Source of the DNA: a virus
Reading direction: 5' to 3' (one strand)
DNA: 57,593 bases
Virus record (IMG/VR): IMGVR_UViG_3300033153_010811
Coordinates: 1-57,593 of that record
Of this stretch, positions 39,355 to 49,100 are shown piece by piece; within the stretch, counting starts at the first letter, position 1; the number at the start of each line of letters is the position of its first letter. The notes below the pieces were generated by a model that saw only the letters and a program-made list of their open reading frames with translations, was not told where the DNA came from and did not search any database. The position numbers were made by a program, and so were the translations under genes.

Positions 39355-41831
39355 CACCATTTGTTGCAAAAGTATTTGCTTCGTTTGTCGTGTCCAGGAT
39401 AGCAACGGGGCTTTTGAGCCGTGACAAGGACCCGAAATCCAGGCTTGAAGATCTGACTCGTGGCATACGGGCTAACACTCGGTCAACCAGCGTACTGCTG
39501 CCCATAGTCTACGGTCAGATGAAAAAAGGTGGTAATGATGTTTTTATGGAATCGCAAGGATCAAATAATAATATTCTTTGGATCGTTCAAAACCTGGCAG
39601 AAGGGGAATGCGAGGGGATCGCCCAGGTAGGAGGAGTTGATCAATTATTTTTAGGAGACAAACTCTGGAACACATTTGGTGGAAATGTTTCATACTGGTT
39701 TCATTCAGGAACAGCGTCACAGACAGTGAATTCCAGTCTCCACAGCGCTATATCAAAATGGACCGACTGTAAGCATTACACAACATATATTGTCTGGAAA
39801 TTGACGTATAGTCAGGATTATTTTCAAAATCTACCGGACCGTATGGCTCTTTTGAAAGGGCGAAAACTTTATGATTTTAGAGATGAATCTACTGCCTGGT
39901 CTCAGAACCCTGTTTTGGCGCTTTACGATTTTATGACAAATACACGTTATGGAGAGGGCATAGATAGTTCAAAGATTGACGTCACGTCCTGGACATCGGC
40001 GGCTAATTATTGTGATACTGCGGGCTGGAAAATTAATATGATTATTAAGCAGCACGATATGCATGCAGATAAAATTCGAGAAAACATCTTAAGTTCATTT
40101 CGAGGGCATCTTGTCTGGTATGATGGAAAATATTATCTTAGGTATTCCGATCTGAATTATGAGTCATCGGTTATGACATTGCAAGACAATCATATATTTC
40201 AGGATGATGATGGCAGGGCGCAAGTGCGCATATCAGAGCCCAGTAGATTTCATTATCCGGACGGCATGAAGGTAACATTCATAAATGCGGATAAAAACTA
40301 TACAGAGGATACTGTGATTATTGGCGACAGTCTTGGGGTTCTGGAACAAATCCATCTTGAAGCAATTACTGATCGAGAAACTGCGTCCAATATAGGAACA
40401 TATCTTCTGGAACGCAAACAGTTAGATCGGATGATCCGCGGAACATTTAGGGATGATGCGCTGAAATTGGAACCGCATGACATTGTGACTTTCAATTCGA
40501 CAGCACTGTCTATATCGGATCAACTCATGCGGGTAAAAGAAGAAAGAATTATGCCAGATGGTTTGATCGATCTGGTATTGATGTATGAGAGCGATGTTTT
40601 GTATAATGATGACTATGATTATACAGCAGAAGATGCCTTTGAATGTGATTTGCCCAGTCCTGAAGATGAACCGCCCAATGTTACAAACGTGAATTTTACG
40701 GAGGAGACTTATCATTATAGACTGCGAACATTTACGCGGCTTAAAATTACTTTTGATCCGCCTTCTAATTATGCCTGGTTTGACCGGGTGGCTGTCTGGT
40801 TTTCTCTGGGCGCAATAGGAAGCACAAGAATTACAGAAGCAGGGGATACAAGAGTTACAGAAGCAGGGGATACAAGAGTTACAGACGCTCCTGGCGTATG
40901 GAAGTATTTATACGATGTTAATACAGACTTCAACATAGACAACCTTGAAGAAGGTCAGCGTTACCTGATAAAATTACAGACAGTTTCCATCTGGGATACT
41001 AAGACAAAATTTGATAATGCTTATTTACTGGATACGACTATTCTTGGTAAAACATCAAGCCCTGCATCAGTAGCCGATTTATCCGCAATCATGAACGCTA
41101 ATTCTATTAATTTGTATTCATACAAGGTGTCAGATCCCGATGTTGAATTATATGAGTTTCGTTTGGGAACATCCTGGTCCGGTGCTATATTTCTGGGCGC
41201 TTATCGCAGTCCAAATTTATCTCTTTATGGTGTGAAACCAGGCAGTCATACATTCTATATCAATACGTTGGCCAATAATAATCAATATGGCGATACCCCA
41301 AGAAGCACAACTGTATCTCTGCCAGAGCCCCCTATAGGATGGACGATTCAGAATACTGAAACCTGCGATTATGATGGGGTGGGATCTCACGACAATACGG
41401 AACACACAACTTATAATAGTGAGGATTACCTTAAATGTTCCCATACCAGCGGAGTTCTGGTTGGCACATATATATCGCCGATTTATGACCGGGGATCTTC
41501 TGCGGAATACCTGGTTTATCTTTTAGCCGACATTGTTGTAACAGGGGCGGGAACAGACTGGGACAGTGTCATCCCATCTCCTAATACCTGGGAAAGTATA
41601 AGTATAGACACCAGATCATGGACAGAAATATTTGAATTGGCAGCAGGCCCTAAAGTAGAAACCAAATTAAAATATGGAGAAACCAGCCCGCCTACCAACG
41701 AAGTAGAAAGGATGGAGATATTGGGAACAGTGGTAACCGGGCGATATTTTCAGGCTGAGATTACGATTACTGATCCGTCTGACGCTGTTAACGCGTTGGT
41801 GGAACATTTTGAATTAAAATTCTGTCAATAA
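39336..41831 (+). CDS. Tail tip/host-specificity protein (J-like)
   Basis: Start at ATG 39336 (GAGGG seven bases upstream), giving 831 residues. The N-terminus has RANTRSTSVLLPIVYGQMKK (~44) and LWIVQNLAEGECEGI, the usual tip start. Central RGTFRDDALKLEPHDIVTFN (~370) matches the J/GTA gp15 hub. C-terminal parts look like fibronectin or beta domains. It probably contacts the receptor and opens the tail. Confidence 0.75.
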   Translation: MPAAAVAPFVAKVFASFVVSRIATGLLSRDKDPKSRLEDLTRGIRANTRSTSVLLPIVYGQMKKGGNDVFMESQGSNNNILWIVQNLAEGECEGIAQVGGVDQLFLGDKLWNTFGGNVSYWFHSGTASQTVNSSLHSAISKWTDCKHYTTYIVWKLTYSQDYFQNLPDRMALLKGRKLYDFRDESTAWSQNPVLALYDFMTNTRYGEGIDSSKIDVTSWTSAANYCDTAGWKINMIIKQHDMHADKIRENILSSFRGHLVWYDGKYYLRYSDLNYESSVMTLQDNHIFQDDDGRAQVRISEPSRFHYPDGMKVTFINADKNYTEDTVIIGDSLGVLEQIHLEAITDRETASNIGTYLLERKQLDRMIRGTFRDDALKLEPHDIVTFNSTALSISDQLMRVKEERIMPDGLIDLVLMYESDVLYNDDYDYTAEDAFECDLPSPEDEPPNVTNVNFTEETYHYRLRTFTRLKITFDPPSNYAWFDRVAVWFSLGAIGSTRITEAGDTRVTEAGDTRVTDAPGVWKYLYDVNTDFNIDNLEEGQRYLIKLQTVSIWDTKTKFDNAYLLDTTILGKTSSPASVADLSAIMNANSINLYSYKVSDPDVELYEFRLGTSWSGAIFLGAYRSPNLSLYGVKPGSHTFYINTLANNNQYGDTPRSTTVSLPEPPIGWTIQNTETCDYDGVGSHDNTEHTTYNSEDYLKCSHTSGVLVGTYISPIYDRGSSAEYLVYLLADIVVTGAGTDWDSVIPSPNTWESISIDTRSWTEIFELAAGPKVETKLKYGETSPPTNEVERMEILGTVVTGRYFQAEITITDPSDAVNALVEHFELKFCQ
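40824..40891 (+). repeat. 24-bp tandem repeat in the tip gene
   Basis: Nearly three in-frame copies of ACAAGAGTTACAGAAGCAGG plus GGAT encode TRVTEAGD-type octapeptides. The first two copies differ at one base. They lie between the hub and the C-terminal domains. Confidence 0.75.
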
Positions 41832-41855
41832 ATTTATCAGTAAAAAGGAGTTGTT

Positions 41856-42941
41856 ATGAGTCAGAATTATACAGATAATTGTTTTGCTCCTGGCCATGTC
41901 GGCCAGACAGATTTACAAAATATGGAAAATAATTTTGCCGCTTTGAAGTCGGGGTTTTCCGGTGCTTCGGCCCCGTCTAATCCAGTGGCCGGCATGATCT
42001 GGATTGATACAACCAATGATTTACTCAAACGTTATTATGACGGGTCGTGGATTTCTATATGGGATTTGGCGAACAACAAACCCATAATTACTAATCTGAG
42101 CAATGAAATTACAAGCAGTATGATTTCGTCAGCTATCAAGGATGCAGCAGCGGGAACGGCTTCTTTACGGACTTTAGGAACAGGGGCTAATCAAGCTGCC
42201 GCTGGAAACCAACCGCCACCTGACGGATCGGTTACCGAAGCAAAATTGGCGTCAAGCGTGATTTCTCAAGCCAAATTAAAAACTTCAACACAAAGTCAGA
42301 GTTATGATATAACAGCATACGCGACTCATAAATTCGTATTAACAGGAGGGCAGTATTGTTTTAGTCCACTTGTGAAGGGTGAGAGTAATGATATAATTCT
42401 TGGTTTTGCAGAAGAAGTGGGAACATCATACATTAATCTTGTTATGCTAAAAAATGATAGTGATAGTAATCGTTATGGCTACGTGCAGCATCGGTATGTG
42501 ACGTCTTCCGGCGAAGTTTATTGGATATTCATTTTAAAAGATAAAGCGACCGGAAAAATTATTGGGACAAGTGCTTGTGATGATCATCCTTCTTTCGGAT
42601 ATAATGGAAATCATGAAATGTTTCCTCACCCGTTTACGGAATCCTATGATTCTACAAAACATGAGATAGTGGTGATTAATCCGGCCAGAGAAGAAATTCA
42701 CGAATTAAAGAAAAAGACAAGTTACGATAGATGTCTTACTCAAGTAATTGGTGAAGATTATGATATTGATGATACAATAAAACCACCCTGGCCTACAACG
42801 CCAGTTACAGTCGGTTTGCCACCGGAATGGGAAGAAAAATCCACAGGTTCTATAATAAAACCCATTAGAAAAGTAATACCAAAACCATCTATGGTTAAGA
42901 CTGCGAGGCTGAGACTAAAAAGACAAAACAGGAGAATATGA
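41856..42941 (+). CDS. Tail fibre protein
   Basis: The 361-residue product has NPVAGMIWIDTTNDLLKRYY (~43), a fibre phrase, then a flexible Ala/Gln-rich linker and a C-terminal beta domain (GYVQHRYVTSSGEVYWIFIL). A very basic C-terminal tail ends the protein. SD AAAAGGAG. Likely a receptor-binding or fibre shaft component. Confidence 0.6.
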   Translation: MSQNYTDNCFAPGHVGQTDLQNMENNFAALKSGFSGASAPSNPVAGMIWIDTTNDLLKRYYDGSWISIWDLANNKPIITNLSNEITSSMISSAIKDAAAGTASLRTLGTGANQAAAGNQPPPDGSVTEAKLASSVISQAKLKTSTQSQSYDITAYATHKFVLTGGQYCFSPLVKGESNDIILGFAEEVGTSYINLVMLKNDSDSNRYGYVQHRYVTSSGEVYWIFILKDKATGKIIGTSACDDHPSFGYNGNHEMFPHPFTESYDSTKHEIVVINPAREEIHELKKKTSYDRCLTQVIGEDYDIDDTIKPPWPTTPVTVGLPPEWEEKSTGSIIKPIRKVIPKPSMVKTARLRLKRQNRRI

Positions 42942-43393
42942 AAGCAGTCCTTGAAAATGATATTATTGTTCACATCACTGAGCGCGGAGATACCGAAATC
43001 GGGCAAATACCTAAAGGTGTCGGTCTTGAGCGATTAAGATGGGATGGAAAGAAGGTTGTGGATCTGGCCGATCTTGATCAAATATGGGTAGAAGAACGAA
43101 ACGGGGTTTTCATTCTCCATGCTGTCGAGGTTCCGGGAGCGCAAAAAGTGTCCATGACTTATGCGGATCGGAAAAAATTGACACGGGATGCTGATTTGAT
43201 ACGATTAAAGTCTGTGAACGAAATTGAGGTTGATAGTCGAGAACAGGAATTGAAAGGCAAGATAAGTGCATTAACCTTAGATGATATGAGGATATTGTTG
43301 GTTCATATGGCTAAAAAAATGGGAGTGATTGATAAAGCTCCTGCTTTGAATCAGGAAAAGCTTAGTAAAATTCAATCAAAAATAATGGAGTAA
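42938..43393 (+). CDS. Fibre-associated protein, possible assembly chaperone
   Basis: The 151-residue soluble protein starts MKAVLENDIIVHITERGDTE and ends in a helical segment (MAKKMGVIDKAPALNQEKL). It is coupled to the fibre gene by a four-base overlap. This fits a fibre assembly chaperone, but no family is certain. Confidence 0.5.
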   Translation: MKAVLENDIIVHITERGDTEIGQIPKGVGLERLRWDGKKVVDLADLDQIWVEERNGVFILHAVEVPGAQKVSMTYADRKKLTRDADLIRLKSVNEIEVDSREQELKGKISALTLDDMRILLVHMAKKMGVIDKAPALNQEKLSKIQSKIME

Positions 43394-43397
43394 CAAA

Positions 43398-44186
43398 ATG
43401 GCAAGTATAAAAATAACTGATCTGCCGGAAATTGACACTCTTGCAGACGCAGATTTGATTGAGGTCGTTGATGATGTGGGAGGGACACCCACGTCAAAAA
43501 AATCAACATGGACGGAAATCAAGTCATTCCTGAAATCTTACTTTGACGGGATTTATGCGGAGTCAGGAGTTAATAGTGATATAACTTCAATGACAGGGCT
43601 TGATGATGACGGGATACCCGTTGCTAAAGTAGATAAGGCTGTTAGTGCTAATGCTAATATTGGGGATAATAAGCTTGTCAGGGGAGATGGCGGAGCTGAA
43701 GGTGTTCAGGAATGTTCTACCATTACAGTGTCTGATAATGGGGAGATGGTTAATACTGGGCAACCTTGTTTTAATGTTGTTTTGACCTCCGATCAAGATA
43801 ACGTCACCGGCGATGATACTTTATATTCAATTACTGGGGCTATATGGACAGAAATCATAGATCAGGGAAATAACTTTTCCAATGGAACATACACTGCCCC
43901 TGTTGATGGACAGCACCAGTTGTCTGGTGTTGTCAGCATAGCTGGTTTGCTTGCTGCTCATTCATTTGGAGAAATTAGATTAGAAACTTCTAATAGATCA
44001 TACATGTTATTTTATGGCGATCCATATACATTACAAGATGGTAATTGGAAGATTCTTATTAACTTTTCACTTACAGTAGACATGGATGAAAGCGATACAG
44101 CATATTTAACTGTAAAAATTTATAATGGTACTAAAGTGATCGATGTTGATCACGAAACTCGATTCACTGGAGCACTAATTTGCTAA
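43398..44186 (+). CDS. Tail fibre with C1q/TNF-like tip
   Basis: The 262-residue product has LPEIDTLADADLIEVVDDVG (~10), a standard phage fibre start, and a C-terminal C1q-like beta-sandwich (NVTGDDTLYSITGAIWTEII; FSNGTYTAPVDGQHQLSG). Trimeric C1q tips bind cell-surface sugars or proteins. Confidence 0.7.
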   Translation: MASIKITDLPEIDTLADADLIEVVDDVGGTPTSKKSTWTEIKSFLKSYFDGIYAESGVNSDITSMTGLDDDGIPVAKVDKAVSANANIGDNKLVRGDGGAEGVQECSTITVSDNGEMVNTGQPCFNVVLTSDQDNVTGDDTLYSITGAIWTEIIDQGNNFSNGTYTAPVDGQHQLSGVVSIAGLLAAHSFGEIRLETSNRSYMLFYGDPYTLQDGNWKILINFSLTVDMDESDTAYLTVKIYNGTKVIDVDHETRFTGALIC

Positions 44187-44200
44187 AGGAGAAAACATAA

Positions 44201-44446
44201 ATGAAAACAATTCAAGTTCAAATTACAGATCTCGAATATGAAATCTTAGAGTCATGGTTAGGTGTTGGTCAAGTCGAAGCATGGCTTCAACATGCGATAG
44301 ATAATAAAGTTCGTCAACGGACTGATGCCTCTGTTCTCGAACACACTGACCGTAATCCTAAGAAACTGAATAAACAAACTAAACTTGATCTGCTTAAGGA
44401 TGTTCAACTTCCTTCGCGGGAAGAGCGAGATCAGTTGACAAAGTAA
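44201..44446 (+). CDS. Hypothetical 81-aa protein of the fibre cluster
   Basis: A short helical protein, starting MKTIQVQITDLEYEILESWL; AAAGGAG is 15 bases upstream. The middle GQVEAWLQHAIDNKVRQRTD resembles small fibre-cluster proteins in other tailed phages. Function unknown. Confidence 0.5.
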   Translation: MKTIQVQITDLEYEILESWLGVGQVEAWLQHAIDNKVRQRTDASVLEHTDRNPKKLNKQTKLDLLKDVQLPSREERDQLTK

Positions 44447-44458
44447 TGGAGAATCAAA

Positions 44459-44842
44459 ATGAGTGATTATCATGTTTTAGAACAATCCGCTGACAAGAAA
44501 ACCGTTCGGGTGGCGCTGCATTATACGATTCCGGCAGATAGCCAAAACCAGGTAAATCAAAACCATCGGAACTTGATTGCTATCGTGCGGAAAAATGCAG
44601 AATCCGGCACGGTCAAATCCCAGGTACCCTACTTAGCGGACGAATTCTCAACTGAGCTGGCCAAGATGCAGACCGGGGAAATAATCGAGGAAGTAGTGAC
44701 GGTTCGCTTTTCTTCTCTGGGCTTGAGCAATGCCCAGAAAAAGGCCGAGATCGAAGCTGCCTGGGAAGCTAAGCGTGCTGAGATTTTTGACAGATTGCAG
44801 ACGCAACTAGAATATTATCACTACGATAATGATATAGTTTAA
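44459..44842 (+). CDS. Hypothetical 127-aa protein of the fibre cluster
   Basis: The product is largely helical with TVRVALHYTIPADSQNQVNQ (~15) and KAEIEAAWEAKRAEIFDRLQ (~99). Similar small proteins lie between fibre and adaptor genes in other phages. No function assigned. Confidence 0.5.
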   Translation: MSDYHVLEQSADKKTVRVALHYTIPADSQNQVNQNHRNLIAIVRKNAESGTVKSQVPYLADEFSTELAKMQTGEIIEEVVTVRFSSLGLSNAQKKAEIEAAWEAKRAEIFDRLQTQLEYYHYDNDIV

Positions 44843-44852
44843 GGAGTGAGTT

Positions 44853-45302
44853 ATGAGTACTGAAAAACGATTTACGGAGTATGACTCGCTACAGACGTAT
44901 TTGACTACCGAGTTGGATAGCCTGGCTGATGGTGCCAATAAGTTAGGCGCGGCCATTGATTTTGCGGCGGGTGGAACGGATAGGAAGTTGTTCATGGATA
45001 TCGAAGTTTATTTGGCCAGCGTTAATCTGTCGGCTCAGACCAATCCGGCATTGTATATCTGGCTAATCCGCAGAACTGACGGCACAAATTTTGAGGACGG
45101 CGGCGATAGTATTACCCCTGCCCGAGCGCCAGATAAGATTATTCCGTTGCGAGAAGTCAATGGCGCTCAAAGAGTATCCGCCCGAATGTTGATGCTCATG
45201 CCGGATCAGGGCAAATTATTGATCGGTAATCGAGCAGGAGCCGCTTTAGCATCGTCTGGCAACACCGTGAAATACAACATCTACAGCGTGCAGGACGTGT
45301 AA
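44853..45302 (+). CDS. Tail-associated structural protein
   Basis: The 149-residue product starts MSTEKRFTEYDSLQTYL and has LFMDIEVYLASVNLSAQTNP (~46) and VSARMLMLMPDQGKLLIGN (~107), a beta-sandwich-like phage tail protein often next to LamG-domain proteins. GGAG precedes the ATG. Exact role unknown. Confidence 0.55.
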   Translation: MSTEKRFTEYDSLQTYLTTELDSLADGANKLGAAIDFAAGGTDRKLFMDIEVYLASVNLSAQTNPALYIWLIRRTDGTNFEDGGDSITPARAPDKIIPLREVNGAQRVSARMLMLMPDQGKLLIGNRAGAALASSGNTVKYNIYSVQDV

Positions 45303-46819
45303 TGTATAGATTTATCCGAAATCCTGATCCCAGGGAAAAGCCTCCGTATGGCTCTATTCTTGATCCGCATCATCCGATGTCACAGGGGTTGGTGGCATCT
45401 TGGTTGATGAATGAGGGCGGCGGGAATAAGGTTTTTGATATATCTAAGAGCAATAATCATGGAAGCATTGTCTTAGGGCAATGGGAGACACCTGATGGTG
45501 TGCGCTTTGTTTCCGGCACTGTTGATTATATAGAAATTGATCCGATCTTAAACCCTGCTGTGTCTGATTTCACTTTTGGACTCATTCTTAAATTCCTTGC
45601 AGTGCCTTCCTCGCAAGTACATCTTTTGCAGCAAATGGGAACAGATGGTCGCGCCTGGATTTACTTAAATGAAAGTAGTCTTCAATTATATTCATTTTTG
45701 GGCAAAGAAACAACAGATAGCAATTTTACTGCCACTGTAAACAAATGGCATCATATAATTCTAAGAAAAACTGGCTCAACGCTTCAATTTTATATTGATG
45801 GGCAACCAAAAGGTAGCAATACTATTACTGCCGAATCAAGTTCCGATGGCTTTTTATTTGGTACTGATAAAGACAAGATTGAAAGTGCGACTAATGCTAA
45901 TATTTTAGCGAGTCATTTTTATAATTCCGCTATCACTTCCGCAGAAATCGCCCAACTCTACGCCGAACCTTATGCCAACATCTTAGTGCCGCAATATTGG
46001 TTTATGGCGGATTTCGGGGCGGCGGCAGTAATTGAAGATGTTTCTATCATTCTATCAAACGTTTTGAGTGTTTCTCAAACCGGCGGAGCGGTTTCCGGCG
46101 CTGGAATTTCATTAGGGCAGGGATTGGGGGTGTCTGATGGGGGTGATGCAAATGCGGATGGATTGTTAACAATGCAAAAAATTGTTGGATTATTGCAGTC
46201 TGGGTATAAGTCAGTACAAAGCACCATTGATTTGGCAAATCATTTCACTCTCAGCCTGTCTTCAGATGCGATCTCTGAGGCAACATTAGCTACTGCAGTA
46301 CATTTGGCCACAACTACTGATAGGCAGGCTTCTATCGAAACGTCAATATCTCTCGATCAGTTTTTCGGTGCTTCTTTACAGGCCCAGGCAGAAGCATATT
46401 CGGCATTAGTTTTTGCGTATCAGAATAGTATGTTATTATCTGGGCAGACCAGTTCGGAAAGTTTAATATCATTAGCCGTTAAACTTGGTATCTCCATTAA
46501 TTGGATTTTAGAAACAGATGTGTCTATTATGCTGGCGCAAAAATTTGGCGTATCTCATCTATCACAAGTATCAGCCTTTGGCAATCTAACTATTTCGCAG
46601 ATATTGGGGATTTCGACATTGGCTTCTGTTTTTGCTGATGCGGGTATATCATTATCCATGATACAATCTGTTACGATTACAGAGGATACTATAATTGCAG
46701 CAATAACAACTCCAGATGCCAGGACCTTTACAATAAGTGTTGAAGTTAGGGCTTTTGCAATTAACACTGATGCCAGGACTTTTACAATTAACATTGAAGA
46801 TCGAACATATAAAATATAG
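45302..46819 (+). CDS. LamG/concanavalin-domain tail protein
   Basis: Residues ~25-230 contain a LamG-like jelly roll: LVASWLMNEGGGNKVFDISK, then NKWHHIILRKTGSTLQFYID and a C-terminal ASHFYNSAITSAEIAQLYAE. Residues ~240-470 are hydrophobic repeats of SLxxxxGxS type. It probably binds surface glycans as part of the adsorption apparatus. Start overlaps the previous stop (TAATG). Confidence 0.75.
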   Translation: MYRFIRNPDPREKPPYGSILDPHHPMSQGLVASWLMNEGGGNKVFDISKSNNHGSIVLGQWETPDGVRFVSGTVDYIEIDPILNPAVSDFTFGLILKFLAVPSSQVHLLQQMGTDGRAWIYLNESSLQLYSFLGKETTDSNFTATVNKWHHIILRKTGSTLQFYIDGQPKGSNTITAESSSDGFLFGTDKDKIESATNANILASHFYNSAITSAEIAQLYAEPYANILVPQYWFMADFGAAAVIEDVSIILSNVLSVSQTGGAVSGAGISLGQGLGVSDGGDANADGLLTMQKIVGLLQSGYKSVQSTIDLANHFTLSLSSDAISEATLATAVHLATTTDRQASIETSISLDQFFGASLQAQAEAYSALVFAYQNSMLLSGQTSSESLISLAVKLGISINWILETDVSIMLAQKFGVSHLSQVSAFGNLTISQILGISTLASVFADAGISLSMIQSVTITEDTIIAAITTPDARTFTISVEVRAFAINTDARTFTINIEDRTYKI

Positions 46820-46828
46820 GAGGGAAAA

Positions 46829-47332
46829 ATGGAATTCAATATGGGTTTCAAAGATGTATTCAAGGTTGAATGTTTCGACAAAAATGGTCAATTGAAATGG
46901 GTTGATTATATTGAAAATCTGGTAGTTAACGAGGGCCTTGATGATGCGCTAGACAAATATTTCAAAGGATCATCATATTCTGCAGCGCATTATGTGGGTT
47001 TAACAGATGGTACTCCAACCTTCGCTGCCGGTGATACTATGTCATCTCATGCCGGCTGGACTGAGGTAACCGCGTACGATGAGGCTGATCGCCAGACTGT
47101 AACCTGGGGATCGGTATCCAGTCAATCTGTTGATAATAGTGCATCTAAGGCTACTTTTACGATCAGTTCTAATTCGACAACAATCGGCGGTGCATTCTTG
47201 TCCACGAATTCAACCAAGGGTGGCTCTACTGGTACGCTATACGGCGGTGGTGCGTTCAATGCAGGCGATAAAAGCCTGGATGACGATGATGTACTTAATG
47301 TTACTGTGACCGCCACAGCTTCAGCGTCTTAA
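46829..47332 (+). CDS. Tail protein with NxVVNEGLDD start
   Basis: The 167-residue product has NLVVNEGLDDALDKYFKGSS (~31) and HYVGLTDGTPTFAAGDTMSS (~53), found in many phage tail-associated proteins next to fibre genes. A Ser/Thr-rich beta end follows. SD AGGAGG. Likely a virion surface or fibre-linked protein. Confidence 0.65.
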   Translation: MEFNMGFKDVFKVECFDKNGQLKWVDYIENLVVNEGLDDALDKYFKGSSYSAAHYVGLTDGTPTFAAGDTMSSHAGWTEVTAYDEADRQTVTWGSVSSQSVDNSASKATFTISSNSTTIGGAFLSTNSTKGGSTGTLYGGGAFNAGDKSLDDDDVLNVTVTATASAS

Positions 47333-47344
47333 GGAGGATAATTC

Positions 47345-47617
47345 ATGGCCGGCTCATTCTTAAAAGATCCTGATGCGGTCCTTGATTACGTATTTGATTG
47401 GTCAGACTGGCTGGATTCTGACGAGACTATTTCTAGCTATATTATTACAGAAGAGACCGGGATTACTGTCGATAGTGACAGCGAGTCTGATGGGCTTGTT
47501 ACTGTATGGCTTTCTGGAGGTTCCGCTGGAGAAAAATATAATGTAGCATGCAAGATTACTACGTCACTCGGTCGAACTGACGAACGAACAATGATAATCC
47601 ATGTAAGGAACAGGTAG
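47345..47617 (+). CDS. Fibre-tail adaptor-like protein
   Basis: The 90-residue protein, FLKDPDAVLDYVFDWSDWLD then VWLSGGSAGEKYNVACKITT, matches the small adaptor family of phages with short immunoglobulin-like folds. AAGGAGGATAATTC precedes the ATG. It likely joins fibres to the tail. Confidence 0.7.
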   Translation: MAGSFLKDPDAVLDYVFDWSDWLDSDETISSYIITEETGITVDSDSESDGLVTVWLSGGSAGEKYNVACKITTSLGRTDERTMIIHVRNR

Positions 47618-47628
47618 GAGATCAATTA

Positions 47629-47940
47629 ATGCAACTTACATCAGAGATGACTGTCGGGCTGATAGCACTGTTTGGAATATCCGTGCTGACTATTTTGATG
47701 ATGCTGAAACGGTTCGGAGTTATCAGATTTGCAAATGGAGATCGTTGCCCTGATCACGAATCTTTCTGTAATGCATTCAAGGCTTTGAAAGAGGAACACA
47801 TTGTTCAAGGGGAGGTTTTAAAACAGCATGGGAAACAGCTTGATGAAGGCAAAGAGATATTTAATCAAATCAGGAATGACATTGCTCAAATCAATATTAA
47901 TGTAGCTCTGATAATGCAGGAGTTAAAAATACAAAAATGA
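47629..47940 (+). CDS. Membrane-anchored coiled-coil protein near the lysis genes
   Basis: One transmembrane helix near the start (VGLIALFGISVLTILMMLKR) is followed by a soluble coiled-coil region (EIFNQIRNDIAQININVALI). The position just before the endolysin suits a holin- or spanin-like role, or an HK97 gp-type anchor, but the family is uncertain. Confidence 0.5.
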   Translation: MQLTSEMTVGLIALFGISVLTILMMLKRFGVIRFANGDRCPDHESFCNAFKALKEEHIVQGEVLKQHGKQLDEGKEIFNQIRNDIAQININVALIMQELKIQK

Positions 47941-48323
47941 GAACATGGGTGATAAATCCTCGTAATTTTAGGCGTGAGGAGTTCGACTGTAAATGCTGCG
48001 GATGGAACAATATAAAAGAGGAGTTTGTTTGGAGACTCCAACTTGCGCGCACAGAGGCTAAGATCCGCTTTACTGTTCTGTCTGGTTGTCGATGTCGAGA
48101 GCACAATAAAGCTGTCGGAGGTGCAGAAAATTCCGATCATTTGACAGGAGAAGGTGCTGATATCAAATGTAAGGATGCTCGATCAAGATTTTTAATAATT
48201 GATGCTGCTCTTAAAGCAAACATAACACGTATTGGAATTGCAGAAACGTTTATACACTTGGGAGTTGCGAGAAGGAATCCTCAACGAGTTATATGGACAT
48301 ATCCAAAAGGAGAAAAAAGATAA
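47937..48323 (+). CDS. Endolysin, M15-type peptidase
   Basis: The 128-residue protein has RNFRREEFDCKCCGWNNI (~8), FTVLSGCRCREHNKAVGGAE (~43), NSDHLTGEGADIKCKD (~63) and FIHLGVARR (~107). SxHxxGxAxD and the later H are the zinc ligands of M15A/VanY peptidases. It cuts stem-peptide bonds in peptidoglycan for lysis. Overlaps the preceding stop by four bases. Confidence 0.85.
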   Translation: MRTWVINPRNFRREEFDCKCCGWNNIKEEFVWRLQLARTEAKIRFTVLSGCRCREHNKAVGGAENSDHLTGEGADIKCKDARSRFLIIDAALKANITRIGIAETFIHLGVARRNPQRVIWTYPKGEKR

Positions 48324-48664
48324 AACAGTTCCTAATGACAATTATAATGTTCTTTGTGTTAATTGGAGTCGCTTGCGCTGGTACTACTGTAACTCTTCAA
48401 TGGAATCCAAACAGTGAACCTGATCTTGCAGGCTATAGGATTTATCAGGACGGTATTCAGGTAGCTGAAATTCCCTGCACCGCCAATGATAACTCATGCT
48501 GTGAATGGACCAGTGAGGAGTTACCCGAGCCGCATAAATGGTATGTCACGGCCTATGATACGGACGGTTTTGAATCTAAGCCCTCGAACATGGTAGATTC
48601 GTATCCGCCGAATGCACCAAAGATTAATATTATAGTAAATTTACAGGTCACGGTTAATCCATGA
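48293..48664 (+). CDS. Secreted fibronectin type III-like protein
   Basis: The 123-residue protein has a basic start and hydrophobic core (FLMTIIMFFVLIGVACAG), a signal peptide or lipid-attachment type start, then a fibronectin III domain (LQWNPNSEPDLAGYRIYQDG; EPHKWYVTAYDTDGFES). It overlaps the endolysin end and sits where spanin partners often lie. Function not certain. Confidence 0.6.
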   Translation: MDISKRRKKIKQFLMTIIMFFVLIGVACAGTTVTLQWNPNSEPDLAGYRIYQDGIQVAEIPCTANDNSCCEWTSEELPEPHKWYVTAYDTDGFESKPSNMVDSYPPNAPKINIIVNLQVTVNP

Positions 48665-48882
48665 GTAAAAAACCCGAAACCATGCCATTATATATAGCGA
48701 TTGCTCCTATCGGGGTATATTTGCAATCCTGTGTAAAATGCAAACATGATCAGTTTGTTTTGATCAGCAATAACAAATATCTGGCTTGCGCAAAGTGTAA
48801 GGCTAAAATTGCTGAGTTCAATCCGACCTTTACCAAAGCATTGAGCCAGGGGGGAGAGTGTGGGGATCACACATTACATTAA
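48661..48882 (+). CDS. Small zinc-ribbon protein
   Basis: The 73-residue product has CVKCKHD (~24) and CAKCKAK (~43), a treble-clef or ribbon site, between lysis genes. The start overlaps the previous stop (ATGA). Function unknown. Confidence 0.5.
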   Translation: MSKKPETMPLYIAIAPIGVYLQSCVKCKHDQFVLISNNKYLACAKCKAKIAEFNPTFTKALSQGGECGDHTLH

Positions 48883-49100
48883 TGGATATTTGGAAAATCA
48901 AAGATAGATCTTTACGAATGTTAATGGACCGGCTGTATTGTAAAACAGTCATGCTTAATAAATTAAAATCATTCACACATTTTGATTGGTCTGATGAAAT
49001 CGTCAGGCTTACTACCGAAATCGGACAGATTAAAATGGGGTTCACAGATTATGAAAAGAATCTCTGGGAGAGAATATGGAAGAAAAACAAGGACAAATAG
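48882..49100 (+). CDS. Hypothetical 72-aa protein
   Basis: The ATG overlaps the previous stop as TAATG, so the start is set at 48882, not the upstream GTG. The product, MDIWKIKDRSLRMLMDRLYC, is helical and basic. Function unknown. Confidence 0.5.
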   Translation: MDIWKIKDRSLRMLMDRLYCKTVMLNKLKSFTHFDWSDEIVRLTTEIGQIKMGFTDYEKNLWERIWKKNKDK